A stretch of DNA of 64,000 nt, taken from the NCBI GenBank assembly GCA_013399015.1, contig VWZX01010089.1:503311-567310 (forward strand), in the 5' to 3' direction. Positions 12,872-26,300 of the stretch are shown here, one piece after another. The notes under the pieces were generated by a model, which searched no databases, was not told where the DNA came from, and saw nothing but the letters and a program-made list of their open reading frames with translations. Numbering within the stretch: the first letter of the stretch is position 1; each line of letters opens with the position of its first letter. This DNA comes from Galbula dea. Lineage: Eukaryota > Chordata > Aves > Piciformes > Galbulidae. The position numbers and the translations under genes are program-made.

Positions 12872-15800
12872 CAATTCCACCAGAGGTAGATACACCAGGG
12901 CTTTTTTTTCCCCATCCTCCTTTTCCTCATGCAATTTTAATGACTATCCCTGCTTAGAATACAGCATTTTAAATTAAAAAATTAAAAATTTAGGAGTAGA
13001 TTGTTTCCCTGACAACAGCCACAGCAACATTTAATTCCCTCCTGTGTCATTTGTAAATAAATACATACAGTTGCTGATACTAGGGAGATAATGTGCCTGA
13101 GGCTAATTGTGCCATTACAAATATTTTGAGCTTGAGCTTGATAATGCAGGTCCTGCTACTTAAATATGTATGAACTCAACTAATTTAACCTCCTTGCTCC
13201 TTCCCAGCATATTGACAAACCCCTTCATAATGGGGCTACGTGGACATGACAAAGCAGCTGAGTTATCTTGGGTTGGGCATTGTGGGCTTTGGGTTTACTT
13301 GGGGCCATCTGGTGGCAGCCTGAGGGTTAGAGGCTTGTGTGGGATCATGGAGGGTGCAGAGCAGGTTCTGGAAGCTTCCTTCAGCCTCATGGTTGTCTTC
13401 TTCTGGGGGCATGGGTAGGCTGTGATTGTCAGACACCCCAGACCTTTCCAGCACTTAAAGGATGTTCAGAGGAACACCTGTGAGGGATCTTTTGCCTTAG
13501 TAAACCCAGCCTAAAGATAGCAGGCTTGGCTCTTAGATTCATTAACTGGTCTCCAGGACTGGTCCCAGGAGAGGATGAGCTCTGTGTCTGAATGGGTGTT
13601 GCTCAGAACCACGAGTAGGAGTGCCCTGTGCTGGTGTTTGGAGTGTGGGACACTGCAGAGCAGCCACACAACTGTGTCCTGCTCAGCTCTTGCTGGTGAG
13701 CCTTGCTGGGATGTGGCCAGAGGCAGGGTCCCTGCAGGGTGTCTGGTGAAGGCCAGACATGCTTTTGGCACTGCAGATAAATGAGTCATTAAGACAGAAA
13801 AGATGAGGAGAGAAAATGCCAAGCTGTTCTGGTCTAATCCCCATGTCTTGCCCCGTGGCTATGTGAGAAATCATTTCAGTTTCCAAGCTCCCTGTTTGCA
13901 CCATTCTCTGCTGCTGGTTTTGTCCTGCCCAGTGCTGAGCTCAGCTCTAGCAGAAGTCCTTTTAAAACCCTCTGTGAGTGTTGCTCTTAGGCTGGGTTTT
14001 TAGCCTGTGGAGAGTTTTGGCTGGGCTCAGTGGTGCTGTGCCTCTCAAAGCAGAGTGCAGCTGGAGGGGAGGAAAGCAGATTCCTCCTGGCTGCTCCTTG
14101 CAGCTATCTGCTGCAGGGCACTGGGTCTGTGTGCTCCCTTGGGCTGGTGGCAGAGGAACTCTTGTGACATGGCTGCAGTGTCTGGCTCTGGACAGAGGGA
14201 AGTCTTAAAGGTCCAGGTTCTCCTAGAGTTCTTAGCTCCACTCCTCATGTTCTTTCCTAGCTAATTAAGCAGCTGCTGAACCAAGTGAGAATTACCTGAT
14301 GGAGCAGCTAGCATTAACCCCAAAACCTTGGAGACCAAATTGTAGTTGCCTTCCTCTTGGCATGGCACCAGCTCATCCTCCCTGAGGCTTCTGTGTGCTA
14401 GCTGAAGGCTGCAGCCGGCACAGCATACCCAGATGTGCATGGACACTTTGGGCAGGTTTGTTGTCCTCATTGCATGGGCAAGATCTTCAGTAGGATTGTT
14501 GAGGCTGGCTCAGATCCTCAAGCTGTGCCTGCTTCTGGGCTCAGTGGAAGTCAGCAGTGCTAGGCTGTTTTAGAGAGTCTGAGGCAGTTGCTGGGAGGAA
14601 ATATGATGGTGAAAGTGGCCTATTTTAGGGGCTGGGATTGCAGCAGAGCCCTTTGCTGGGAAATGGGCTGCCACAAGTCACCTAATAAAGCTTGGGGCAG
14701 GCTGCTGTGGAGAGGAGGAAAAGCAGACATGTAAAAGGAGAAGTAGTAATGAGAGAGAAAAGGCTTGAAAAGCAGCTCCTCATGGGACAAGTCACACTAA
14801 AAGGATTATTTGGTTGTGAAGAACAGGGACAGCAATTCTATATCTAACTGGAAGAACCACAGGCTGTCCCATTACAGCAAGCTCTCCTTAAAGCTTGTTA
14901 GATTTAATGTGTTGAAATAATGTGACACACAGTTAGCCTTGGCCCATGCCAGTAATTAGTGTGAGTGCCATTGATCTGAGTGGAGATGACACCTTTTGTC
15001 AGCTACAGGTAATCCTTTCTAGCAGAGGTAAAGCTGAGCAAGTTGTTGAAAGGTGAATCCTTAGTGATGTTCCCCTACAATCTCAATGTTTGTCTTCACA
15101 CCTTCTTACTTCCCTGGATGGGTGAGCTAAACTCAGAGAAAAACAACACAAGAAGCAGCTTTTCAGGAGCTTCTGAAGCTGTTCTTGCTGGCTGAAAGGA
15201 AAGCTTGCCTTTGTAGATGTTGATATTCCTTAAATGAGATGCTTTGGTGGTACCTGAGGGATTCAGCTCCTCTCACAATAGCTGTGGAAATTAGAGGAAG
15301 GACACAACTTGTGAGACAATTGTCTGTTTTGAACAAAGATTGGCTACAAGTGCTTTTGCTCAGATTTAGCAGACTGAGGCATATTTAAATCCACTGCTTT
15401 TTTGCCAGGGTCTCTCAGAAATATGACTCCCATTTGGGTACCACCCAGGGTATGGCATTAGGCTGCTTCCCATGGCCTGGCCAACCAGTGCTGCCTGTGA
15501 CTGTCTGGGGACCTCACTAAAAGTTCTACAGACAGTGTTATGCCATCTCCTTAGAACTCTCATGCTGCTCCTCACAGTCACACAGTGATGTCCAGAGCTA
15601 AGAAATGGATCTTGGAGGCTTCTGTGGCTCCTCTGCCCTTGCTCTTGGTTCAGTGTGGTGTTTTTCTGGACATGCTGTCACATGGCATTTGGGATGGCAG
15701 ATTCAAAATAGAAGATTCAGCCATTGGCATCCTTTCTCAAGGGATGCTTTTCAGATTGGATTGCCTGTAGCTTGCAGCTAATTCCCCTGGGGCTAAACAT

Positions 15801-17689
15801 CTTTGCTTTTGATTCCTGTGCTTTGCTCTCAGGTGGCATTTCTGCAGGTGACTTGGGAATCACTTGGGTGTCATCCACACAGCTCAGAGGGGCTCAGCAG
15901 GCATTATTTACCATTGGTGTCCTCAGGGGGGGTTAATTAATTCTTTTTTTAATTCTTTGGGTGCCTCTTATCCTTTAGATGCACCCACACATGGTGCATC
16001 TCCTAGCCTAGGACTGCATAGCTGATGCATTGGGTTTGTCAGGCAGTGCAACCTTCTGACTGCCAAGTGGCAAGGGCTTTTGTGAGCCCAGTCAGCACTC
16101 AGGTGCTGTGCAGATCTGACATCCAGTTCTCCTTTGCAATGGAGATGCTTCCTCCCTTTTGAAACAGTCTTACTCAGCCAGTGTGCTCCAGAGATGAAGG
16201 GTGCCGTGGGCACCCCCATCCATTTTACTTGGCTTAGCTCATTTGTTCTTTTAATCATTCATTATCCATTTGGGAGGAATTTGAAAGTGCTGTTTCTCAG
16301 CAAGAAACCTTCACCTCTCTCCCTGCAATGTGCCCAAAGCCAGAACCCTGCAGAACTTCACTACTTAATTTTTTTAATATATATATTATTTCAGAGTTGC
16401 TTTATGATTAGACCAGGATCAGTAGCAGTCAAATCTGTCATGATCCAAAGGTGTTTAAGGGCATATTTTTCCTAAGCTGGAGTGCAGGCATAAAGGGCTC
16501 AGCTGCAAAAAGCCTCCAGGTGCTCCAACTGCTCCACATAAAAGAATAATAATGGGTGTTTTTGTTAATAAAAGTGCAGACCATAGCTTATGCACTCCTA
16601 ATCCTGGAGTAATTAAATGGCTGGAGAGCAGGATGATTCATACCAACCCTCTTTATGCTCAAAGAGGTTCTTTTCTCTCTGTTTGTCTTTCTAAGAATGA
16701 ATTTGCTTTGTTACATCTTGTCAATAATTTATCCTGCTCTTGTTAAAAAGCTGCTTTCTGGGGAGGAAGAACCACTTGCTGTGCTTGGTTCTGGTGGTGT
16801 GCCACACAAACCTAAGGTTGAGGAGTGAGCATTCAAAGGGAAGGGTGTGAGGTCTTGCAGAAGAGCATTTCTGGCAGAAGGAGTCCAAGGTGAGAGGGTT
16901 CTGCCTGGGAGTGGAGGTGTGCAGCCTTGGAGTGCTTTTGATGTTGTGTCTCCTGGTGCTGGAGGCTCCAGAACACAGTGTTGGGAATTCTGCAGTTCTT
17001 AGTGAACATCAACTTGCATCAAAAAAGCATTTTGTTGTTGGGTTTTTTTTTCACTTTAGCCCTTCATGACTTAAAGAAAAATGGTCACAAATGCAGGCTC
17101 AAAAACCCCCAGAAAGGGCTGGGGTTGACTTCCCATTTATCTTGTGATTTATATTGGGGCTGACTCACCAATTTATACTACTTGAAAGGCCAACTTAAAT
17201 AACCTGTAGCATTTATATACTACCCTTCAGATGTGGATTGAAAAGCCCTTTCAGATGTGAGACTCTGTCCCTTGTGGTACCTTTTGTGATAAATTGTTCC
17301 TGGGAATTTTGGCTAATTCAGTCTCATTTTTCTCTGGTGATTTTTCTTCATTCTGTCTCCCCTCTCCAGGAGTGATGGGCTGTGCAAACTCACTCCTCTC
17401 ACTGGGATCTACACTACCCTGCAACATCCAGTGATTTCACCACAAAATCATCTGGCTGGGGATTTCACCTGCCCAAAAGTGAAGCTGGAGAAGGGTATGT
17501 GTACAGAAAGCAACTGACAACCCTGAGGTGATGTTTAGAAAACCTAGCAAGGAAATCCCCCAGGAAAGGGAGCAGCTCCATGGATTCCCCAGGTGAATTA
17601 GCTCACAGGTCTTTGAGAACATAGGCAGCTTGGGAGCAGAACAGAGCACCTTTCTTCTGCTAGCTTCTAAAAATGAGCATTGCTTGAGT

Positions 17690-17815
17690 AGAATCAGAGA
17701 CTAGTTCAGGTTGGAAAAGCCCTTTTTAAGATCATCAGGTTGAATTGTTAACACAGCACAGCCAGGTCCAGCACTTAAACCATGTCACTTAAGCACCACA
17801 TCTGCAGGGAGTGTT
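17690..17815 (-). mobile_element. CR1 LINE, 3' end only, minus strand
   Basis: Only the terminal untranslated part of a CR1 copy is present. It begins AGAATCAGAGACTAG, continues with the GGTTGGAAAAGCCCTTTTTAAGATCATC-type core (positions 17710-17738), and then shows the partly diverged equivalent of the AAACCATGTCCCTAAGCACCACATCT block at 17777-17803. It is more diverged than its neighbours, so it is probably an older insertion. Confidence 0.82.
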
Positions 17816-20800
17816 GCCAGGGTGCTTTGAGGGAGACCTAGATAGAATTAAGATGTTAATTTATTTACAAGAGAGAAATTTGGGGAAGTACTGGTGGGAG
17901 GTGGCAGAGGATGATGATGCAGGATTGTCCTTGTTTCTGCCATGAGCTTGCTTTCTGTGCTGAGGTGAGGAGTGGGCTCTGCAGTCAGAGGACACTCCAA
18001 GGACAGGTGATTGCACAACTGCTTGGTGTTGAGAAAAGCCTCTGCTTTTCTTCAGCTGATGTGTTAGTATGGACTGGCAGTGCCTTCCCTGAGCCTCAGA
18101 GCCTTTCATCTGGAAGCACCCAGAGCTCACCTCTTGTCTTGATCAGACTGGACTAAATCCAACTGCACAAAACCTCCACCCCTCCTCTTTTTTTCCTCTG
18201 TCTTTGTCTATGTAAACTCTCCAGAGAGCTTTCATGTTCACATTTGTGTATGAAGAGCCACCTGTTAGGGGAGGTTGAGGTGGTCACTGTGGGTTAGCTG
18301 GCCCCAGAAGGCCTGGAAGTGAGCAAACCTAACCTCACAGCTAATCCCCCAGTCAGACTGTTGGCATCTCATCAGGTAGCTCTCCTTTTCCCTCTTGCTC
18401 AGAAACAGCAGCCATAATTCTTCACTGAGAGATAATTTACAGGGCAGAGAGGCTCACAGCAGCTGAGCAATACACCCCTGCAATCTCCCTGCTCTGTGTT
18501 AAGTTTAGTGCCAATTGCATGTACACTGGTGTTGGTGTCTGACTCCACTGTACATCTCTTCCTGTTGCCACTGAGGAGGAGATTTCTCTCCTGCATAGCC
18601 TGCAGCTGGTGGTGGTTCAGCAGAGCTCCCTTCCCCAAAGCCTGTCATCTTTTGCTTTGCTTTACCAGCCCTCACCTTGTGCACCCCCAACAGAGGAAAT
18701 GTGTTGATAATCCCCAAATGTGGGACCCTCTCTCTGCAATATTGAGCTTCATTCTACCTCAGTTTTTTCCCAGCTCCTTAAGGTTTTTCTGTTTCTTCTC
18801 ATTTAATGCTATCATCCACCTCTATACTGATAAAGCCTCTGATTTGCAGTTCATCTCTTACTTCCCCATGGATATTGTGTCTGTCAGGCAAACCCTGTCT
18901 GTCCCTCAAGTGCCCTAGGTATAGACAGTGGGGAGAGGATAAGGAAATAGGTACTGGGGACCTGCTGGAGTGATGCTTGTCCAAAATCTTTGTTAGGTTT
19001 TAGGCTTTTGCACAGAATCAGCCCACCTCAGAGCAGATGGGGAAAAAACCCAACTGATTTATCAGAAGATGGGTGGATGAGCACAGCACTTCCAGGGCTA
19101 GGTGCTTCTGGTGTGTGCCTGGTTGTGTGCTCCACAGTGTCAGTCCAAGCCCATGAATGGCTGTACATCTAGAAGGGAGGTGCAAAGGTTTTGCAGGAGT
19201 GTGAGATAGGTTCCCTTTGCACCCCAAAGTGAGTTGTGGCTGTCATCAGCTGTGCTTATCCCCACAGCCACCTGGCAAACTGAGCCTAGGATGTGCTTAG
19301 GGGAAGGGCTGATGTTTAATTTGTCTGAGCATAATTAAAGCAGATGCAGTCTGCAACATCAGCCCGGGAGAGGGCTGTGATTGCCTCCTCTCTGAGCCTC
19401 CTCCTGGATGAAAGCACAAGGCAGAGGTGGTGGGAGCTGGGCAAACCTCCCTTTATCTGCTGAGATTAAGGTGTGGTTTGCCCACCCATCTGAGGTGAAC
19501 AATATCACTAACCAAATCTGATGAGAGAAAAGAGCAGAGGGAGTGGCATGGCTGTGGGAAAGCTGGGAGCAGGAGAGTTTGGAAGGCTGGAGTTCTCCTG
19601 CCAGTGAATGAACAGGATGAGATGAAAGGATGAAATCAGTGAGCAGAGAAAGCACACAAACTGATAAAATCCTCAGAGTTTGGAAGATTTACCTGAGCCT
19701 ATTAAAATGCAGCAGGTTTCCCTCCCTGGGCCCATGTGAATGGAAGAGTGAGTGACAGCACAGCCAAGCCTTCCACCTGGAAGCAATATTAGGAGGGCAG
19801 GAAAACCAAGTGACGCTGGTGCTTGAAAAGCCCAGGCAAGTGACTCTGAAGCAAGAAAAGGAGAAGGGCTGTGTCTGTGCAGGCAGAGTGAAGGCCACAT
19901 CAGTGCTAGCCACTGCAAGGGTGATGAAAGGCTTTGCAGTCCTGCTAGGAGCAAAATGCTGTGGTGGGTGCCCACCTCATCACGCCGGCCTTGGCGCTTG
20001 GCAGGCCTGCAGAGGAGAGGGAATGTGTTCTGCTTGCTGTCTCCTCATGATTTGGTTGGAAACCTGACTTGGGTTTATTGAGATGCTCTGAGTCCCTTCT
20101 CTGCCCTGCAGACAGGAGCCAAGATTTTTCACAGCCATGCTGTGGGTGTTGCTCACTCCTGGGGATGTCACCTTGTCCTTGTACAGCAAGGCTGTAAATC
20201 ACTACGGTGGCATTCACACTGCCAGGACTAGAAACCATGACAGACATTGGGGTTTTTTTATCTTCCTCCTGTCTTCTTGTCTGAGCTAGGCTTTCTTTAG
20301 ATTGCCTATTTAAAAACATCTCATTATTGCACTATGTATATTTAACTCAGAAATAATGCTTTGGAATTAGCCTCGAGAGAATGAAGCACACAATTAACAC
20401 ACACAGGGAGGAATCCAGCATGGGGACTGATAAAAATCAGGAGTCAGAGAGCTCTGGAGGAGAGGTTTAATTAGCCATGAGCTTTTTCTTTAAAATTCTT
20501 TAAAAAAAAATAAAATTAGAGAGCTTCTCTTGAGTTTATTACAGGCCCACAATAAACTCCCAGAGATCTCTGATGACTTCCATTTGGGACCTTAAGGGTT
20601 TGACCCAAATCTTATTCTTGTTATACCTCAGAGAACTTGCAGCCTTAAGTTGCAGGTAAGCCTGGATGCTGAAGGTGAATCTTCCAACATGTTGACCCAA
20701 CTGAAAAGCCAACATGGTCAGAATCCCTTGCAGGAACAGGGAGAAGCCAAGTTCTTGGTTTAAGACAGGTACTTCTGAAAGAGGGCTTTGCTCCACTGCA

Positions 20801-22482
20801 TGGTTGAGCCTGCTGGGGGAAAACAAGGGAGATAAGACTAGGGGCAGCTTTCCCAAGTTTACTTGTTGAAGGCAATTTCACTGGAGGCTGCAGATGAAAG
20901 GCCAAATTTGTTTAGTCACTGTCTCCTAGGACATGACCAGAGTCTTTGAGGAATGCTGCAAACCTCCAGGCAGGGCTCTTGCTGTGCCCCTGGACAGTTG
21001 GCAAATTGCTGTTTGTTTGTTTTGTTTAAGAATTTGAGGTTGTTGTTCCTGAGAATTTAAAGAGGAGAAAATTGTGTTTGTGAGGCTGGGAGACTTCCCC
21101 AGAGCATGAAGGTAGCAGAGCTCACAGCTGAAGCATTGAACACCAACCAGTGAGGTAGAGAAGAGGCAAACACCTCAAGCCTCCTGAAACCCAGCATATC
21201 AGGAGCTTTTTCCTTCTCCTTTTGTCTGCATGTGAAGAAATGAATTATTTAACCACATCACACTGCAATTGGATTCAGTCAGATAATGGTGGCCCCTAAA
21301 CCCAAAGTCCTGGCCCAAACCAGGACACCCAAACCAGGGGACAGGATTTGTTTTGCTTGCTGTGAGTTTTCAAGTCCTAGTTCTTTACTATGTTTGAGTT
21401 TCTTATTGTGGCACACACCAGCCAGAGGAACTACTCAACCTTTGGCCTTTGCCAGAGGCTGGCAGAGGAAAAGCTGTCTTAAACATACAACTGGAAGACC
21501 TGGAAGCTGCTGGAGGCTGAGTGAGATGAGGAGAAAAGCCCATTTGTGCCAGCAGAGGCGTGGGAAGGTGCTTTCAAGACCTTTGCCTATTGACCTGTCT
21601 CAACCTGGAGTAACATTAGGCTGCAGTCTCTACACTCCCCTTGCTGTAGTTTGGGCTCTGATCAGGCCAAGTGTTGGAAAACCTTTGAGCACATGCTGGC
21701 TTTTAAAGCCAGCTGCAAACTTTTCTACTTTGAGGCTCTGGCAGTGCAGCCTCCTGAGCAGAAACCCCCTAAGCACCTTTCTCCTTTCACCTCCCAGTCC
21801 TGCTGCCTTCTAACCCCTGGCAAAGAGCCTGCAGCCAGCACCAGCCCAGCAGCGACCCGTGGTGTTCAGTCACCCCTCTCTAGTAGTAGCAAGATGTTCT
21901 GTGGTTTCCTTCAGTCTTTGGGCAGCTGTGCTCTGGTTTCTACCCTAAGAGGCTTGTTCAGAGTTGGGTTGATTGAACATCTGGGAGCAGTGAGCTTCTC
22001 AGTTAATTCTCTGCATGCTGGGGGATGTTTGTCACTGGGTAGCATATGCTCAGCTTTCCCCCAAAGAAATGCTTTTGCATTTGCTTTTGCAGCAGAGGCT
22101 TTACTTACCCTTCCTGGTCTTCTGATTCTCCAAGTGTCTTTCTCCAAATGGCATTTTTAGCTCAGGGAAGCTGCTTCCCTAGGCACTCCTAGGACATTGG
22201 TGGTGTTATTGCTTTTCCCACACTTTAATGAGTGCTTTCTCCTTTTCTTTATTCTTCCCTTCCTCTCTTTTTCCCTGAATCTCTTTGGATAACATCCCTC
22301 TTTTTTTTTTCCCCTCCCAAACATTCTTCTTTCCTTCACAGGTAATAAGCTGACAGGAGCTAAGCTTGCTGCATCCTTGTCTCTTCTGAAGTTCATCTGC
22401 ACTGAGCAGGTTGGGTTTCTTTTGATTCCAGCTGTGAAAACTGAGTGAGCAGGGACCAGAGTGAGGTGACCCTGGCATGTTA
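17816..22482. other. Unique non-coding stretch
   Basis: No gene is recognised. Two long overlapping plus-strand frames (21286-21813, 175 codons; 21651-22160, 169 codons) are the longest in the window outside CR1. They have serine/leucine-rich, non-domain-like composition and no recognised similarity, so I do not call them genes. A pyrimidine-rich tract lies near 22230-22330. Confidence 0.5.
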
Positions 22483-22848
22483 GGAGAGAAGGCTCTGGGG
22501 AGACCTTATTGAAGCCTTTCAGTACTTAAAGGGGCCTATAAGAAAGATGGGGATAGACTTTTTAGCAGGGCCTGTTGTGACAGGAAAAGGGGTGGTGGTT
22601 TGAAACTAAAAGAGGGAGATTTAGACTAGAGAGAAGGAAGACATTTTTCACACTGAGGATGGTGAACCACTGGCCCAGGTTGCCCAGAGAGGTGGGAGAT
22701 GCCCCAGCCCTGGAGACATTCCAGGTCAGGTTCTTTGGGGCTCTGAGCAACATGATCTAGTTGAAGGTGTCCCTACTCACTGCAGGGGGGTTGGACTAGA
22801 TGACCTTTAAAGGTTCCTTCCAACCCAAACCATTCTGTTGCTATGATT
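22483..22848 (+). mobile_element. CR1 LINE, 3' part, plus strand
   Basis: This CR1 copy covers the end of ORF2 and the whole 3' untranslated part. The sequence runs from the GCTCTGGGGAGACCTTATTG-like segment through a block that encodes a decayed version of the ORF2 C-terminus (HWPRLPREVGDAPALE-like), to a GGTTGGACTAGATGACCTTTAAAGG-type end at 22789-22813 and a CATTCTGTTGCTATGATT tail. Internal stops and small gaps show it is dead. Its 3' end differs from the TTGATGATCTTAGAGG type seen at 31936 and 62350, so it belongs to a different CR1 subfamily. Confidence 0.92.
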
Positions 22849-25800
22849 TATACAATTGGAAAACCCCAACCGATGTGGCAATTAAGAGATCAGGAGCTGA
22901 TTAATACCCAACACAGGAGCTGCATGGAGTTGTTTACACTAAGCACTTCCCATTAATTATTCATTCTGCCCAGACAGACCTTATCTTTGGCTCAACCTCC
23001 CAAAATACAGGGAAGCTGCAGTCCCCTGTGGGCAGAGGAGATGGGGAGAGGTGAAGAACCAAGGTAGCACCTCATGTTTTACTGTCTCCCACTGCCAGGG
23101 AAGATCTTGACAGAATCAAATTGCTGCTTTGCTTCTGCACTCTCCAGGCATTTTGTTGCAGGGAAAGATTTATTAGCTGGGCAAACACTCTCTATGGGCT
23201 TCCTCTGCCAGCAGGAATCACAAGTAGGCTTTGCTGGGATTTTTTCCTCCCTGCTGTTAAGACACTGGTCCCTGTAAGGACCAGTCAGACTGAGGAAAGG
23301 CAGGATTCCTGCTGGAGGAGCCAGCAGGAGGAACCAGGAGTGCTGGATGGGAGCCTAAATATAAACAAAACCTCTTATTTGTATTCCATTGCTCTAACCC
23401 TGAAGGAAGAAATGTTAATGGTGTCTGTTGTTGTTTTGCCCCATGCTTTTTGTGTTCTTTCTCCTGTTGAGAGTTGGCCACTGTCCCTGTGCTGACCAGA
23501 AGTGCTTTAGTATAGGAAAGCCTGCAGCCAACAGCAATGTCTTTGCATCATAAAGTCCCTGCTTTGCTTTGCCTTCAGCTACTTTCTTATACAACTCTGG
23601 CCTGTTCCCTTCATGCCATCTGTGCACATCTGCTTCCAGATCCCATGGTTACATCAGACAGGGCTGCACCAAGCTGCTGAAGGCTACAAAACCATGAAGT
23701 GGTGTCTAGCAGAGAGTCAGCATGAGGGGAGCAGCTCCTGGAGGTGGTGAAGATCACTTCCAGCTCCCTTGCATCCATGGCACCTCTTCAGGTCTTTGGG
23801 AATCTCACTTGGTCTCTGGTACAACTTCCCTCTGGCTGTGCCCCAGGCTGCTGCTGCCTCACAAAGTTTTGAGGTGTTATGTTGTTTTAACCATCTTTAT
23901 TAATATCTTTGACCTTATCTCCTGGCCTGCTCTCTAGAAGTTTTTTTTTAAAGGAAGGTTTAATATAGTCTAACCTATCTAATGGATGAGATGGAAACTT
24001 CATTGACTGATTTCCCCAGGAGAGATGTGTGAAGCTCATCACACCTAAATTAAATTATATCTTGAGCACCTTTCCTTTGAGCACTGTCATTTTCCTCCAA
24101 GAGGCTGTATAAATTGCTTTTTCATTTTATTTGATGTGGCAAAAAGCCAGGGCTGGAATCTATTGTTCTCCAAATCCTGAGCAGTGCTGATGGGTCAAAG
24201 CAATCTAACATGAAGGTTATTATCACCAAACCTGGGGGTTAGCACCATGGAAGAAAATCATGTATTTGCCTGAATTAACACCTAAGTGCATCCTGACACA
24301 GAAACTCTGCTCTCTCTCTGTCTCTCAAGACTTTCTTCTTTTTGATTCAGGAACTCCTGTGAACTTCATTGATTATCTCAGTCCTTGATTTCCCATGAGT
24401 GACACAGAAGGCAAATTAAGTTTATGGCAGAAAGTCTTCAAAAGATTGTGTAAATCTTTATGCCCATTCTGTTAGTACCAGAGATGGGATGAACTGAAGT
24501 GGTGAGTCCTGGCTGAGAGGGAACCTCAGAGTCAAACCAGACAGGGGTGGGGGATTTTCATCTATGAAAAAATGAACACTGATGTCAGAATTTGCTTTGT
24601 CTCCAGCCCAGGCATGTGGAAGAAAGATGCTGGCCTGAGCAGAGCATTTGCAGCACAGGCTGAAGGTCAAATGAGTCAGTAGTGCCAGATCTGCTGCCCC
24701 ACCAGCCTGGAGATCTTCCCCTGCCAGAGGTTTGCAGGGCATCTTACTGGGGGGTGATGGGCACATTAATGCTAGCCTTGGTGACCTTTTAGTTTTACCT
24801 TTCCCAGACAACATCAGCCAACACATACAGTGTCTAACAGCCTTGCAGAGCCTCTTTGTGCATGGCAACAGCTACATGAGCTGAAGAGACCCAGTGATGG
24901 GTGGTTGCCCTTCTTGTGTTCCTGCTGCACCTCAAAGTGCTCTTCTCCATCTTCCCAAGCCTGCTGTGGGGCAGTTCCAACACTGAGAAAGAGGCAGGAC
25001 ATGAAACCACTGTTTAGCATTGTGTGCTCATCTAGATGCCTTCCTGTTCCCAGATGGACACATAAGCACCTAAATTTGGGTAACATGAGTCTCCCAGGAC
25101 AAGCAGTGAGGTAGCCTCAATGTGCAATTAGGGCTTGCTGAATGAGTGGGTGATTAGTGACTGCATTTGGAGTAGTGCAAATGGAGGAGGAAATGAAGCC
25201 ATTGTCTTACAATACAAGAGAGTTCTGCCTAGTTCATGAGGATTTTCACTTCTTTTGTAGTTTTTTATATCTTTATTCATTTCTGTCAACACATATCTGA
25301 CTTCTGCATGAATCTGAGATAATAAGGAGGTTGGGACCTTAATGTTTGAGCTGAATGGGGTTAGAGTTTTACAAATGCAAATTATTTCTCATCTTCAAGT
25401 GTTTTTGCTCATTGCATTTTGTGGTTAAAATAGGGTTTGTGCCTTTTAATGCACTGGAAATACTACTGGTCTCTCCAGCAGCTGTGAAGTCAGTCAGCAT
25501 TATTGCCCTGTTGTTGTTTACAACAAATGGATTTCTTTTGGCTTTTTTATAGCTCTCTGTGTTGGCAAGAAATGAACAAGATATGTTTTACAGTGATCAG
25601 ATCCAAAGGCTGTTAGAAAGAATGAAAAGATGACCACTGACTGCTGAGCCTTGGATCAGACTTAATATTTTCCTGGAGACAATTTGTGTGACAGTTCCAT
25701 CCCATTTATGTTCCATTCCTTTCTGCTTTATGGTTCTTTTTAGGTTTGATTCAGTAGAGGACCTGATAAGGATCAGATTTGAGCTAAGGCTGCAACATCA

Positions 25801-26019
25801 CCTTCTGCAGCCCAGCTGCCGGTGAAGGTTTGCTTCTGGCAGGACCTGGCTTTTGCTGCAGCTGGGAAGCTACGCTTGGCTGGGTGCCACTTCTCCCTTG
25901 TGGATCCTTCCTCCTCACAGCACAGGGCCCACCCTGCTCCAGCTCTTGGCTTCTCAAAGGTATTATCCATCCTGGCTGCTTTGCAACACCTTACAAGCAT
26001 TAGCAGAGCCTAAATCCAG

Positions 26020-26300
26020 GCCATTTGTCTCCTCCCGTGTTAGCGGTGCCGGTGCGCTCTTCATTTTCAGGCCATCTCTGGCCACCTGCCACTGAGTTTT
26101 AGGCTTTGCATCAAGTTGATGGGCAACCTGTGAGCTCTCTGGCTAGTTTTGAAACATCTTTATGAGTTTTTGTGGTTTACTTTCCCTTCAGGTTTCTCCT
26201 GCCCCTCCTTTGGCAAGCTTTTCCAAGGCTGGCTGCAGCGTGGAAGGGAGGGAGGGGGAAGATTTTCTTCCGGGTCTCGTTTAGCTTTTAATTAATTGGT
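26020..26300. other. Candidate regulatory block (CpG-enriched)
   Basis: Four CpG dinucleotides fall within about 25 bases at 26035-26058, and more follow at 26237-26280, in a region where CpG is otherwise rare. A TTTTAATTAATTGG homeodomain-type site lies at 26286-26299, just after the CTCGTTTAG segment. In vertebrate gene deserts such blocks are often conserved enhancers. This is inference from composition and motifs only. No promoter or transcript is claimed. Confidence 0.3.

Larger units (their letters stand above)
11577..17689. other. Unique non-coding stretch
   Basis: No gene is recognised. Overlapping frames of 60-120 codons at 11.6-12.3 kb and 13.5-14.3 kb lie on both strands, lack domains and reflect slightly higher GC. 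The stretch includes the single undetermined base at 12871, a T15 run at 12742-12756 and an AT-rich patch around 12960-13140. Confidence 0.55.

Noticed and set aside
21050..21140. Possible MIR SINE remnant (GACTTCCCCAGAGC...GCAGAGCTCACAGCTG)
   Set aside because: The resemblance is limited to a few short words. A model-based search would be required.
21286..22160. Two overlapping plus-strand frames of 175 and 169 codons
   Set aside because: No recognisable domain and a serine/leucine-rich, chance-like composition. They overlap each other in different frames and have no supporting splice or promoter pattern.
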